A stretch of 64,000 nucleotides of DNA from Glossina fuscipes (lineage: Eukaryota > Arthropoda > Insecta > Diptera > Glossinidae): contig NW_023998464.1 in NCBI RefSeq assembly GCF_014805625.2, positions 2,755,622 through 2,819,621 of the forward strand, in the 5' to 3' direction. Positions within the stretch are counted from its first letter, which is position 1. The number at the start of each line of letters is the position of its first letter. A program made the translations under genes and the position numbers. The notes under the pieces were generated by a model. That model was given only the letters and a program-made list of their open reading frames with translations, had not been told where the DNA came from and ran no database searches. Of this stretch, positions 26,183 to 39,200 are shown piece by piece.

Positions 26183-28049
26183 AATGATAAAATATATTTT
26201 ATCCCAAGTATTGCTCAGTTATGCTACCAGTCGAACAAACGGTCACTATTCATATATTTTCGTAAGAAGTGAAGCGGGGCATTGCAAGTGCATGTGTCCC
26301 AAACAAGGCGTAATAGGAAGGACTCAACTTTCCAGTTAAGTTCTTCCAATATATTACGAATCGGTTTTGATATGCCGGCAAACGCATGGTTGGTTTTATC
26401 TTTTCTGCTATTTTGTTTTTTTTTTTTTCAGCAGTGAACGGTTCAAATAGCTAAATTGTTATCGACAGCACCTAGTATTAACCATTTCAATGCATTTTAA
26501 CAGGTAATAATAGATTAGATTCTTTTGGTACCATCAAACACAAGATATCGTCTTCGTGGTAAAGCGATTCAGTCTCCCTGATTGACCTATGCATTGGCAT
26601 TCTCAAAATAGGTGCAGTTTTTGTCCCGTGCTAGGATACGAAGCAACAAAGATTTTCTTTCTTACCGTTCGTGCAAAAAAAATGCTCCTTTTTGAGCACG
26701 AAACTCGACATTTTCGTTGTTCGAAAAAGTATTCTTGTGAGGTGATAACTATTGATAATACGATTGCTTTTTCTTGCCAAGTGTCCGAACTATAAATAGG
26801 ACACAATTTCGGACGTATAATAAATAATGTTGTTTATTGAAAAGTATGTTTTGAACAGTGATTCTCTTTAGTTAATTGCCTTTCTTTCATGTAATTTTTT
26901 GAAAACAGTCAAAAGACGCCACTGCTATAAATATCTTTTTTGCAGGATTTGTCCTTACATTCCTGTCGCTAAACCCTAAATTACTGATCTGAAGCTTTTA
27001 TTCCCATTGAATTATTTTCCTTACTGCAACGCACAATTTCATTACCCAAGAAGTTTATGAACATATCTAAAAATAAACTGTGTAACGCGCTTCTTATATG
27101 CCAGAGATCAGGAACGAAATGATTATTATTAAGAATTGAAGGACCGTCTTTGTTAGACTTGCAACAAGATGTTATGACCTTGCTTTGCGAATACATGGAT
27201 CCTAGCAATTTGAGATAAAGCAAGACATTGCCCCAAAAGTGTCGTTAACAGATAGGAGCCCTGCCGTAAAAGAAGCCATTTTCATGGTTTTGAATGAGTG
27301 AAAGTACAATTTTTATGCATAATATTCCACAAAATGTTACGCCCTGTTCTTGTACTCACCTCCTAGGGATGATGATTTATTCGTCTAAAAAAAGCCTGGT
27401 GTTTAAGCTTCAAGCTTAAGCATTATGTAATTGATATTTTGGATGAAGGATTTTTTTTTTCATAGAACGATCACCAGCTTTAGTACTTCGAAGTGAAAGG
27501 ATTCCCCAGAGCCAGAGGAATACTAATCCATAATTGGGCGACCCACAGCGTATTAAAAATAAAATATAATGAAATGGAAAGCACACAACCGTCTCATACG
27601 TTAGATAATTTTAATATTGTTCTTGTTTGTAAATGAACAAATATATATTGAAATTCTCCATAAATGAAAAAAAATATTTATATATATATATGCTACTTGG
27701 TGCATTTTCTGCTTTCATCCGAAGGTGTATTACTTTTTAAAGAAAGAGGCATTTACGCCGATGCAATACAAATGAGTACATATGAGATATACTGATATTT
27801 ACAACTTTTTAAAATTTGTCCGTATGAGTAGCCAAGTACATAAGAATCGCGAGTTTATATCACAAGAGTGGTAGAGTTTGCCTTGGTCGTAGCTACAGTG
27901 AGTGCACAACCGATAACATAACACTTTTCTTTTGTGCATACATCCTCTACGCTTGAGCCACCACCTTTCCAATTCTTTCTTTTTTTTCTTTCCTCACCTT
28001 ATTGTTTCTGATAATCACCCCTTTATGGAATAGGCCCTGAGTAATTGTT

Positions 28050-28102
28050 AAAAAAATAAATAAATAAATAACGGTAATAATGATAACAATAATAGTAATA
28101 AA
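28050..28102. repeat. AAAT/AAT-rich simple repeat
   Basis: Three to four AAAT units followed by AATAATGATAACAATAATAG-type triplets. Confidence 0.8.
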
Positions 28103-30584
28103 TTTTTTTTAAACTAGCTATTGGCCTCGATTCACGTATCCGATGTTTCAAATGTCAAGATATTTCTTATATTATTCTAGAAAGTTCTACCGTTTTTTAC
28201 AGCGAACGTCAACAGCCCAAAAGAGTAAATGTAAACTTTATCACTTGTATCTTCATTTGATTTCCACACATGCCCTGAAAATGCGAATACGAATCATCAG
28301 TAACTTCAGGGTCACAGCAAAATCTAAAGTTTATGAACATTTATCGCAGTTAGGTTTTTCTTAGACTCTGCATAGTTTTTTTGAAACACGCATAATTCTA
28401 TTGTCCAGCATATAATGGATGGGAAGCGCTTTTAAGTGTGTATTATTAGGTGTTTTCGAAAATTTTGATCACTTTCTCATTTGAAAAGGGCATAAATTGT
28501 GGAAAATTGATACAATATATATTAAACAAAGAAGTTTCCATCATTTTCTACAACATTTTACAATTTTTTCGCCAACATGGCGATATCATGTCGAAAGGAC
28601 TTCTATTGGTTTGGCAGCGATCCATCCGCCAACTCATTTCCGCCTTTAAATTCTGTGTTAGTAACTTGTGAGTGTGACGCTGTTTTATGCATAAAAGAAA
28701 TATGAACGTAAAATATCTCTCGGAATAGATATATCCCGTAAATATTACGACCGAGCATTATGGGAACTATCTGATTTTCATATGCGTACGCTTGTTTCTT
28801 TGTGAACAAGTTCTTTGGTTTCCCATTAAACGCTTTTTGAAACCGATATGAAGAAAAGGACATGAAAGATATAACGGGAATATAGCGAGAAAAAAAGAAA
28901 AAAATACAAAGATAGAAGAGGATATATAGAGATAGAGAACCGTTCTTAAGATTAGAAATGGGAAGGTCTTCTTAGGCTTCTCTGGTTGTTTAGGCCCTGT
29001 ATTATTTTTTGAAGCAAATTCAAGCGTTGAAAGATTCAAGCGTTTGTAAAGATTCTTAAAAGCCACTGCAGTTGCCACTTGGTGTCGCTTTGCGTCTTGG
29101 TTTTGTATTTATTTCCTTAGCCATATTTGCAACATTTACAACAAACGAATATCGTTCTCTTAAGCAAACAAACAAGGAAGCCATCGGTACCGCGGTTTGT
29201 AAAAACCCCCATTTAAGAATTTTATATATTTGAAATGTCGTCGTCTTTGACCTAACATAACAGAAGTGTTACCGCAACACCTTCTTTAACGTTAACGATA
29301 CTTCTTTGCAAACGAACAAAGAAAAATAAAAAAACGAATTTTCTAATCAAATTAAGTTCAAAAGAAAAAAAACAAATGCTGGTGCATTGCTTCGACGTTA
29401 ACGTCTTGTAAATATCTAGAGAAATAAGTTGTGAGCAGAACAATGGCTTTTCTAATTTATTTAGACATTAAATAAATTGGTGATGACGAACAAAAAAGAA
29501 ATGCAGGGACGGACCAAAGCATCAACTTCAAGAACGCAGAATCAACAAACATACTCCTCCCAGTGCCGTTTTGACAGTTGAGGCACAAACATAAGAAATG
29601 TATTTAAGAAACTCAATAATAACTTTGGGGAGAGTAGAAGACGAAAAACGTTAAGATATAAAAAGCAAAACAGAAGTAAAAAAGAAGAAAAACAGACGCC
29701 CGAAATCGTCAACATCAACGTCAGCAATGTCGCAAACTTACACAAATAGTCAGGGACAATAAGGAAAATAAAGTTTGGCATTTAACATCATGGCCGCGCG
29801 GCGACTGTCAGTCACCAGGATATGCATACAAATACATAGAAGACAAGAGACGACAAAATAAATATTATGACGACCAGGCCAGCAAGAAAAAACCGAACAA
29901 ACATTAATAAATTTTCTACACATACACTAAGATGCAAGTAAATGTAGAAAACTGGTTGTGTATGTCTGCGTTTATGCTCTGGCACTAGCTAGGATTTCCA
30001 TTAGACCATTTTAAACGTCGCACACTGCTGGACGAAACTGAATCAGCCGCGCTTATAATACTTAGCAGAAAACTTTCAAATCAAAAGAAACAAATAAAGA
30101 AAGTCACATAAATTCTCGTTTATGCGATGCTTTCAAAACGAATCAACGAGGAAAGCAAGGCAGCCAGCGAGGGAGAGAGATAAATACTGGTCATAAATCG
30201 ATTATCCCCCACACTGTGCAACCATTTGCTCATCTTGTCTAATTCGATATTTTTTTGACATTTCACGCATAAATCACTCATTCGAATTAAATTAAACTTT
30301 GGTAGTAGGAAGGGGGATGGTAAAGAAGAAAGTTGGGTATTAATGAAAGAACGAAGATGTCCGAGAAAGAGAGAGTAAGGAAGTAGTGAAGAGAAAAGAA
30401 ATGTGACATTTAGGGGTTGTAGAGACTGATTGACTGACAGATAAGGCATTTCACAGAAATAAATATTAGTTTCAGTCCTTTTCATATTCTGCGGAAAGCG
30501 TGCAAAAGTATAAATCATTAGATTGGTTATAGACATCATAACGATAACGCATTAATATGCGATAATGATAATCGCTTAGACTTA

Positions 30585-30645
30585 GTCTATGCATACATGC
30601 ATAGACATGTATGCGTACATATATATACATATATGTATATATAGT
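30585..30645. repeat. Overlapping palindromes and TA-rich repeat
   Basis: GTCTATGCAT-AC-ATGCATAGAC (30585-30606) is a perfect 10-bp inverted repeat. It overlaps GCATACATG (30591-30599) paired with CATGTATGC (30606-30614), then a TATATACATA run. Confidence 0.7.
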
Positions 30646-33600
30646 TTGCAGGAAAGGTAAGCAGTACGTATCCTAAATGATTTAAACGCATTTTTTATTT
30701 TATTGCGTCTTAGTCCTTTGAAGAAATTGAAGCCACCACCACTTCGTGCGTGCACTGCGACATTTCCACAACAGAAAAATTAATTATGTTTACAAAAATA
30801 AATTTTCATATATGGCTTTGACAGAATTGAGCCCCCTCCCCCTCTCTTTCGACGGTCACCATTTTTATTTATTAACCATTCTTTTCATAATGTTTAAAAT
30901 ATCCGCGAGAGCTATCTACCACGTACTTATTTATTTTTTGTGTTTTTCTTATTTCTGAACGAAATCCACTTTGCTATAATGCTTAATAATAAGCGTTATG
31001 CATGAGAGCCGCACAGTAATCGCCGGGAGTTGATGGTATAAGGTGGGGGACTCAAAACCAAATGGTCATTTTTGTTTTTAGAAAAGCAATGCCTGCTGCG
31101 GTGCAAGCAGCACGGATAAGTTTAATTTAATTGTCAGTTTAATATGAATAGTTAAACTCTTTTCCTTTTTTTTTTAATTTCGTATAATTTATTTATTGAC
31201 ATTCGATTGAAGATATTTATTAATATAATATAGATTTTTTTGAAAACCATCTATTACAGATATGGGGAGTATTGGGTTATTAAAAATGAAATTCCTAGTA
31301 ATTTGAAGTTGATATTAATTCTTATAACTCTGCGTATTGTTACTAGTAAGCTATTTACTGCTAAGCATTTACTTACTTTTGTTTTTTTAAGTCATACAAC
31401 AGCCTCCTCGCGTAAGTCACTAAATTTTCCCCTAAACTTTTTATATTCTCATAACACAAATAAACAAGTAAAGGTAATTGGAAGATATCTAACTAACGCG
31501 TCCAAATTTATCGTAAGTAAAGTATGTTATTAAAAAAGGAAATTATTACTATTAAGCTTATCTTACTCGTACCCAAGGTTGCGCAAGCAACCTGCGAGCT
31601 TATATATGAGCATTCACAAGCATTTGGATAGGGGCGCAGAGTTGAGTGGAGGGAAGGAGTTTAACTGAGGATATTTTCTATTTGTTAAAAATCAGTTAGT
31701 GAAGAGCTAAAATTGTCCAGTAGCCGTGAAAAAGGATTACGCGTGGAGATAATGACTTTGACCAATTTTTATTATTAGAAAGCTAAACCTCGTCATGTTG
31801 TTGTTTAATTGATGGCAAAAGATGAAGAAACTTACAAGGGCTTGAGCTGACTTGTGCTCAAAATGTGTGGAAAGTTGCACTTACCATATTAGCCTTAAGT
31901 CTGAAATCTGAAATTTAATCATATATACCGGAATGTTTTAAAAGTGCTGTACGGGAAAGAATCTGGTCCGAAATAAGGACGAAACAAACTTTAGCTTACG
32001 GCATATAAAGAGATTGCGTGAAAAGCTGGTGCTAGTATTTCCGTGAATCAGTTAAGAGGTCATCGTAAAAAATTCAAACACTTTTTTTTTTTTTCTTTTT
32101 AATAACAAAGGCTCACAGGCAATTAAATTGTTATTTCACTATCGAGCGAAAACGGTGCTGTAAACTTATTCTTTGTTAAATACGAATTTGTAAAGCTCAT
32201 ACTTGCAAAAATGAAGATAAAGTTATGAGAAAGAAAACTGCATTTAGCTGTTCTTAGAGATCTAGGATCGCTACTGACCTGGACCTTCTGAAAATGTTGT
32301 ATGACAAGGTATGTGACACATTTTCAGTCAATGAAATGCTTTAATCTAGGCACGCGGCACACAGTGACATTGGCTATTGTGACTGTGAATAAGATTTTGC
32401 CGATGTCCACCTAACCTACCGAACTTCGTGTCAAAGAATGATCTTCAATCTTTACATCATAGTGTAGGGTATCGCGACGAGTTATAAGCAGCTAGGCCAA
32501 CCGAGTCGTTCAATGTATGCATCAGCTAATAAAGACCTCGCTAAGAAAAGTTGATGCAATTCAGTCGAACATGAACGGAAAATCATCCGTAAGATTCATG
32601 CTAGCATCGCTCTCTATCGTGAGCATTCTGAATTGCAAAGCTCTCCTCGAGTATCCGAACACTGAAGTGTTACCTTTAAGCTCATAATCTGTACTCCTTG
32701 CTGCTTATGACTAAAAACCTTTTCAAACGCCAACTGTTTGTCTGAGCGGAGAGAAAAAGATGGCGCAAAGCAGCAAAGTATAGGTAACATCTTTAATTAC
32801 TTTTATTTTTAATACGCCTTCAATTTTATTGCCTTATTTCCCTACTCCTGTGTTAATATTCTCGATCAGTTTGGGATTTTTGAGAGACAATCGGTACGGA
32901 TGTATCGTGACTTCGCACTTGGAATACAAGTCTCAACCTAGGCAGACAAGCTCTTGAGTTAATTCGGCTAATGAAAAAAAAAAAAAAATGTTGTGAATGA
33001 TGTCTCCACAAACAAGGTTCATGCGTCAAGAGATAGCTGCCAAAATTTCGACTTGAGGCCAGTTTATTTACTTGTTTGTTGACGCTTTGTTGTACACAAG
33101 CTCTTTGTCGCTGTTGTAGTTGCACTGCACTAAGTTCTACACCAAGATAATAGACTGTTATATTAATTAAGGGCGCGTTTATTAGTCGGTGAGCCTTCTT
33201 ACACGCTCCAGAGAGGAGGAGAGGACGTGCACATAAATTTAATGATTCGAAATCTTACGCTGTTCGACGCTATGTGCACTTTAGATAAAATCTGACTCGT
33301 ATTCCTTGGCAAGCGAATTGTGTAACTAAACTGGCATACATCCATTCTTTGTTCATGAATATCAAAATGATAACAAATAAGGGTTGATGAGTAAATATTT
33401 TCCAAGAAAAAATGAAAAACGCGGCAACTTTCATATGAAGTGCTCTGATAGCATAAACACGTATGTGTAAATTAATACATGTGAGTCTATTATACCTCCA
33501 GTAGATGTGAGAATGTAGATGAATATTTATTTAATATATTTTTCTGTCATTTATAGCTTTCAATTTTTATATTTAAAAACGCTTTGTATACAATTATTGT

Positions 33601-36024
33601 CAAATCGTGTGAGTTTTCAAAAGTACTGAATGGGCTTATAAGCTACCTTGATGACGACTGGCAACTGTAGTTTATCATTGCTTTTGCAATTCATGGTAAT
33701 GAAAATTGAATTGAAAGTCGAATAGCATATTGATTTTCTTTACTTATTTGTATCACCGGAAATTTTATGTAGGGGAAGTTAAAATTTTCTGCTCTATATG
33801 GTGCGGTAGTTCTCGTATTTCATTTTTGCGAATGTCTATAACAGATATGCCATCCCTTGAACATATTGAATGGCGTATCATCCATTGCTCAACTTATTGC
33901 AGTTCCCGTTAAACGTTTTACGGACCGCTTCATTAAATCTCATTGTCCATTTTATTTTTTTCTTTAATATGCTTTCTTTGCGCATTTTCACCCAACGCCT
34001 GTCCCGGCTTATTTCTTATTTATTCATTTCTTTGACTTTCACTACATGCCCTTACTCTCACATTGTAATGCGTAATATTATTGCATAATATACGTTGTTC
34101 TTCTATGCAGTCACTTTCTGAAAATCTCTTTTGACTATCACATAGGATGGAAGATGGGCCAATAGAATAATAACGCTATTAAAAAATATTGATATATTTT
34201 TAAAAAATGTTGAAAAATGGCAACACCGGAGGTATTCTCTCTAAGCATCTTTAAATTATGTAGCTCCGTAGCGTATAATGTAGTTCATGGAAGTTTGAAT
34301 ATAAACAACCAAAAATCGTTTAACCCACCTGCCCGCAATTATCGTACTACGTAGCGGATTGCAAAAGTAGGACTTCATTTAATTGGCGATATACTGATGT
34401 TTGAACGACGAAGGTCCGTTTCATACCATAAAAAATTGATCTTCCGTAATCAAAAATATTTAAATTAACTTTTTGGAAAATCTCTACTTGCTGCTCTTTG
34501 GTATGCAATAAAAAATCGCATCGAAAGTATAAAAATTGTGTGTTATGTAATCGGTCGCTTTGAAAAGCCGTTTCTCAACAAAGAAGCATTTACCTTTTGT
34601 ACGGACATGTTTTTTATTACAAAAATTTTTTTAATATTTTATTTTTCGGGTTCTTCCTCATTCGGATCTGACCGAACCAGAATTGCACGTTTTTCAGTTC
34701 ACTTATTACGATTTAATTTCTTGAAAGAAGTATTAACACCATTCGACTCTTTCTCAACATGATGTACATTCAAAGGTCGCCTCGGTGAAACCACACTGCT
34801 ATTGTGCTTCTTGATTTTTAATGAATGTTAGCACTTCCTGAAGGCATATGTTGCCGCGTAAGGGGAAATATCAATTCGACTGTAAACCTTTTCTCGAATC
34901 GAGGCTTCTTTTCGAACCGCTTGGGAGAAGCCCTGAAATTGCATGGTAAGAAATTCTCCCTTGATAAACTAAAAGGTGGGTGGCGTGCATTTCTTTTACA
35001 TATTTTTTAATGCTTTCTAACACTTGTAAGTAATGCAGAGGAAGAGTGCTTACGCTTCGTTTTTGCAGTGAACATGTCCTTTCTATAAATTCCTCATCCA
35101 GTTAGAAAATTTGTGGACAAATGCACATAATTTACCATGAGATGTTTATCCGCACATTATTTGTGACGCATGCCATAAATATGTTTATTTATTATGTTTA
35201 ATTATGTTGATTATATTAAAAAAGAAACCGTTTGAATTGGAAATTATCATAAAACTATGTGACATTTAGTGGATTTTAAATCATGGCTTGTTGCAAGACT
35301 TGTCTTCGTATGACCCTCATAATGCACTAATGTCTTTATCTTAAAAGTGCATGTTGCGTTGACTTGATCGTGTAGTAGTTTTCTGCTCGCGTTGCTGTTG
35401 CTAACATCAGTTCACTTACAAGACAAAATGCTCTCTATTTCGTGAAGTCTTATATTCTTTTTTTTTGATCCTAGACCAAACTTAACATATCTGATTACTT
35501 TCTTTCATTACAAGTTTTTTTTTGACGTCTTAATGCAAATGAACGCCTTTCTTATAAGTTTACTTTTATATATACCTATAACATAAATGCATCATCAGAT
35601 TAAGTGAGAGAATGTGAATAATAAATAAATGAATAAACTGACTACATCATCGCCATTGAACACTCATCATGCATAGTACAGAGTGAATTCAAAAATTGTG
35701 CGAATTAAAGCAAAACTGAAATAAATGCACAGTTGACGGATAACATCCATGCTTGGCGCGAAACACCAACGGATGCGAATTGTACGTAAAAGCAACAATT
35801 TTTTTGCTGCCGACTATATTGATCTGCAAGAAAATATGTTTCGCTCGTTACGTAAAAACTATAAAGTTTGGAATCTAATCTACATGCGTGCGTAGATATG
35901 CTGTATTTACCATAGTTTCCGGCGCAGGTTTTCCACCTTATGACCGAATTTTATTTTGTAGGTCGTATGCATCCAACAAAGCATGACCTGAGACTTCTTC
36001 TTCTTCTTTCGTTTTCTTTCTGGT

Positions 36025-36295
36025 ACCACAAATATCACGGACCCCCGGGGCAACATTCTGCTGTAGCGTTATACCAGAACCAGCGCATTACGGAAGGTTA
36101 GGCGGCTGTAGATGGCCCAAATCGTAGCAATAGCGTTTCTTACTCCGGAGTCGTTAGGTACCTGATTTATAGAAAAGCCAATGGTCTAGCCTACCCGGGC
36201 TCGCTTCCATCGGAGGAAGGAGAGGGGCTAAATTTCAACATAACTCATCTCCATCAAGCGACTCCTGCGGGGAGAGGTACAACTCAAAACCAAAA
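36025..36295. other. GC-rich block of unknown origin
   Basis: About 270 bases clearly richer in G+C than either side, including ACGGACCCCCGGGGCAACA, TAGGCGGCTGTAGATGGCCC and CGACTCCTGCGGGGAGAGG. No long frame runs through it on either strand. It may be the untranslated end of a retroelement or a conserved regulatory block. I could not place it in a named family. Confidence 0.5.
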
Positions 36296-39200
36296 AGGTA
36301 CTTCGTTTTCTTCTATATAATTTCTATCCTTTTATTTGCAATGTATGTTGCTTCGACCAGTTTAACTTCCGCACCATGTTGAGGTCGCTTTGGGACAAAG
36401 AATTTGCCTCACATGGGCCAGATATTGCTTAGGGATGAAAATCTCTTACTCTCTCCTCTGAAAGTCGCTGCATTCATTCCTCATCCTGGCTCATCGCCAG
36501 CAAGGACTTCTACGGGCAGCTCTCCATATGATGTAGAGGTATTAATGCGGATTTTAAATTGAAAGCATTGCGTTGTTTCTTTTATATTCGAAGCGATTCC
36601 AGATATCTTTGTCAGGCAACAGTCATTTGTGCGTTGCGCTAGTTGCGGTCAAATTATGAGAACAGCAAAGGGCATATGATATAATCCTTTGAAATAGTCG
36701 GCCAGGAGAGTGAAAGATGTCTAACCACATGTGGTGCGGACTCATTTTCTATCCTTGTCATCGATATCAGACCGTAAATAAAATTAATAGATGTTTTTAT
36801 CAGAGGAGTAATTATATTGTATTTTAGGCTGAAGACCTTACGTAGATATAACAAGCAGCACAAAATACAAAACTTCATGGCCTAGAAGAATAAATAGTCA
36901 TATAAAAGTCACTGACATCACATATACAACAGAATTCAACGTGATCAAGCATGCTTCACCGAAATCCCCGTAGGTGAACTGCTTAACTGAATGATGAGAA
37001 GCAAGTTGCCTCCGGCTTTCAAAAAGTGATTAACTTTTCATATTCAGAGACTGAATGACTTACCTGAAAATGCCCATATGTTTTGTGAGAAGAGTGCTCA
37101 TGACCAGTGTCATCATTTTACGTTAGAGTACGGATATAATTCAATCATGTCAGCCTGTCATGCTTTTTTCATGCAATTTTCTAGGCCAAAAAATTCATAA
37201 ACTCATAATATTTATATCGCAAAAATGATTTGGATTGGATTTGAGTTAATTGACGCCTTAGTACTACTAATCATATATTATATCTATGCAATACCTATTA
37301 ACTTTTCGAGTCCTTGTTAACCTCCGGGAGTTACGAGGTAATTTGATTTTATTGATTTTTTACAGTTTTTTAATTTCATAAATCTCTTATCTTCGATTTT
37401 ACGCTCCTTTGGTAATAAATGCTGCCACCAACAAAATGATAATTGCGTTGTATATAAAATGGCTAATAAATTGGATTGATTTATATTATTGTTGGTGATT
37501 AAATTTGCTTTTTTTCACATTTGTGTTAACAGAATAGTCGGATAGGAAAGTTTTCTATTTCATCTGTTTTTATGTCTTTCTTCTTTTCGGACTTTCTTGA
37601 TTAGTCGGAATTCATTTGCTTTGCTCGAAGTAATTTATTAGCTTGCGTTTGCTATGCTTTTCAAACTTAAAATTTTTAACTTAAACATATTTAGGTGGAT
37701 ATTGTATTCTTTGAATGACATTAACTACTATACAGAGGGTGGTGAGGTGTTGTGTTTATCAAAAATACCCTTCGGAAAGCTAATTCAACAGATAAATGTT
37801 CATGATTGAACATCGTGAACACTAAAAACGGTTTAGTCATATCGGTTCACATATCTGCTGTAATCATTCTGGAGATATTCTTCCATACCATCTTCGGCAA
37901 ATCAAACCTTAAAATCGGCTGCTACTACAAATTCGCAAGTTATTTAAATCTACAAGTGTTGAATCTTCCCCTTATCCTAATATTATTGCTTTATACACCA
38001 TTAAAACTAGTTGCTCTTGTAATGATACTTCACGGACCTCTAAGACAGGCTTGTGTATGGCGCCACATTTTTGTTTTGGCATATATGTCATATTATGATC
38101 TTATTAGATAAATTGGGTAATGATGAGTCATAAGGAGGTCAAAGTTCATATATGTATTCATAAATATTTATACTCGTTAGCGAAATTTAGGCAGCCGCTT
38201 TTATTAAGCTCAGGACTTTTTAGATTATTTAGTGCAAAACGTAGGAACGGTTATATATTAGAAACTTAAATTGCGCAAAAAGGAAGACGAATATATGTCA
38301 TTTCCTTTAGAGTCGAACTATGCAGAGATCTGCTGCTACGTTTTCATGTCTAATTATTGAACAATTTAGAATTATATGCCGATTTATCTTTGTCTGTCGC
38401 TCCATCTTTCTTGCACAGTGTGCTACTGTAACTTGCGCAATAACTGAAGATGCAGAAGATATGCGGTTGAAACTTGCCGAAAAAATGCGGTTAAAAATGA
38501 TAAGTCAGGTTCGAAGATTGGCGTAAGGGTGGAAAAAGAACTGTACATTACAACATATTACAATTATATAAGTAAATATTCGCAAATTTTAGCGCAACTT
38601 AGCGCAGAAATTACCCCGATCGTCTAATTGCCAACACTACAATTATCAAAATAATTTACGATTTTTACATATCAGTCAAGAAGAACATTGGAAGACAATA
38701 AACTTTCTTTGCTTTTTTATGAAATCCTTTTCTTTATGTATACACCTATACTGGATTTTTCAAAGGTCTGCAGCTTACAGAAATATGCATGGAAGATTCC
38801 AGAAGACGTAGCTATTCTTGATCATAGTGAATGGTGAAAGCAGTATCCATTTTCTGCGGGGACACAACGACAGGCGTTGCTAATAAAATAGTAAGCTTAG
38901 TTTTCCCCTAAATTATATCCCAATTGAGTCAGGCTTTTAATTTAAATAGGGTTTTGCACTTTCTTTAAGCCAAACCCAAATACCACATACAGATAAAGAG
39001 TGTGAAGTGTATAAATATAGATTTTTATTACACACACAATTAAATAAAATGTGCTATCGATCCTTGTGATTTAAAATTGTTATTAGATGCATCAATTTGA
39101 CTTTGTCGCTCTCTGACAGACTGTTTCATTTGGAAGCGATAGTTTTTAACTTTACGTAAAACCTCCCTTTTGCTGCTTAGTTGAAAGCGTAATGTTACGA

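Larger units (their letters stand above)
20877..36024. other. Long non-coding stretch; intron if the 20786 exon is real
   Basis: About 15 kb of AT-rich DNA with the microsatellites listed separately. Purine-rich tracts near 28865-28950 and 30300-30400 include GAGAGA words, and GACGTTAACGTC at about 29394 is a 12-bp palindrome. Frames up to 139 codons (30120-30539, minus) show no domain. Confidence 0.55.

Noticed and set aside
26444..26454. GGTTCAAATAG, similar to a tRNA B box
   Set aside because: No A box at the right distance and no cloverleaf could be folded.
30120..30539. 139-codon minus-strand frame
   Set aside because: Leu/Ser/Phe-rich translation opposite a GAGA-rich purine tract. No domain, no splice context, codon use like the non-coding background.
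37806..38111. 101-codon hydrophobic frame resembling membrane segments
   Set aside because: In AT-rich DNA, chance frames are often hydrophobic. There is no regular topology, conserved motif or good start context.
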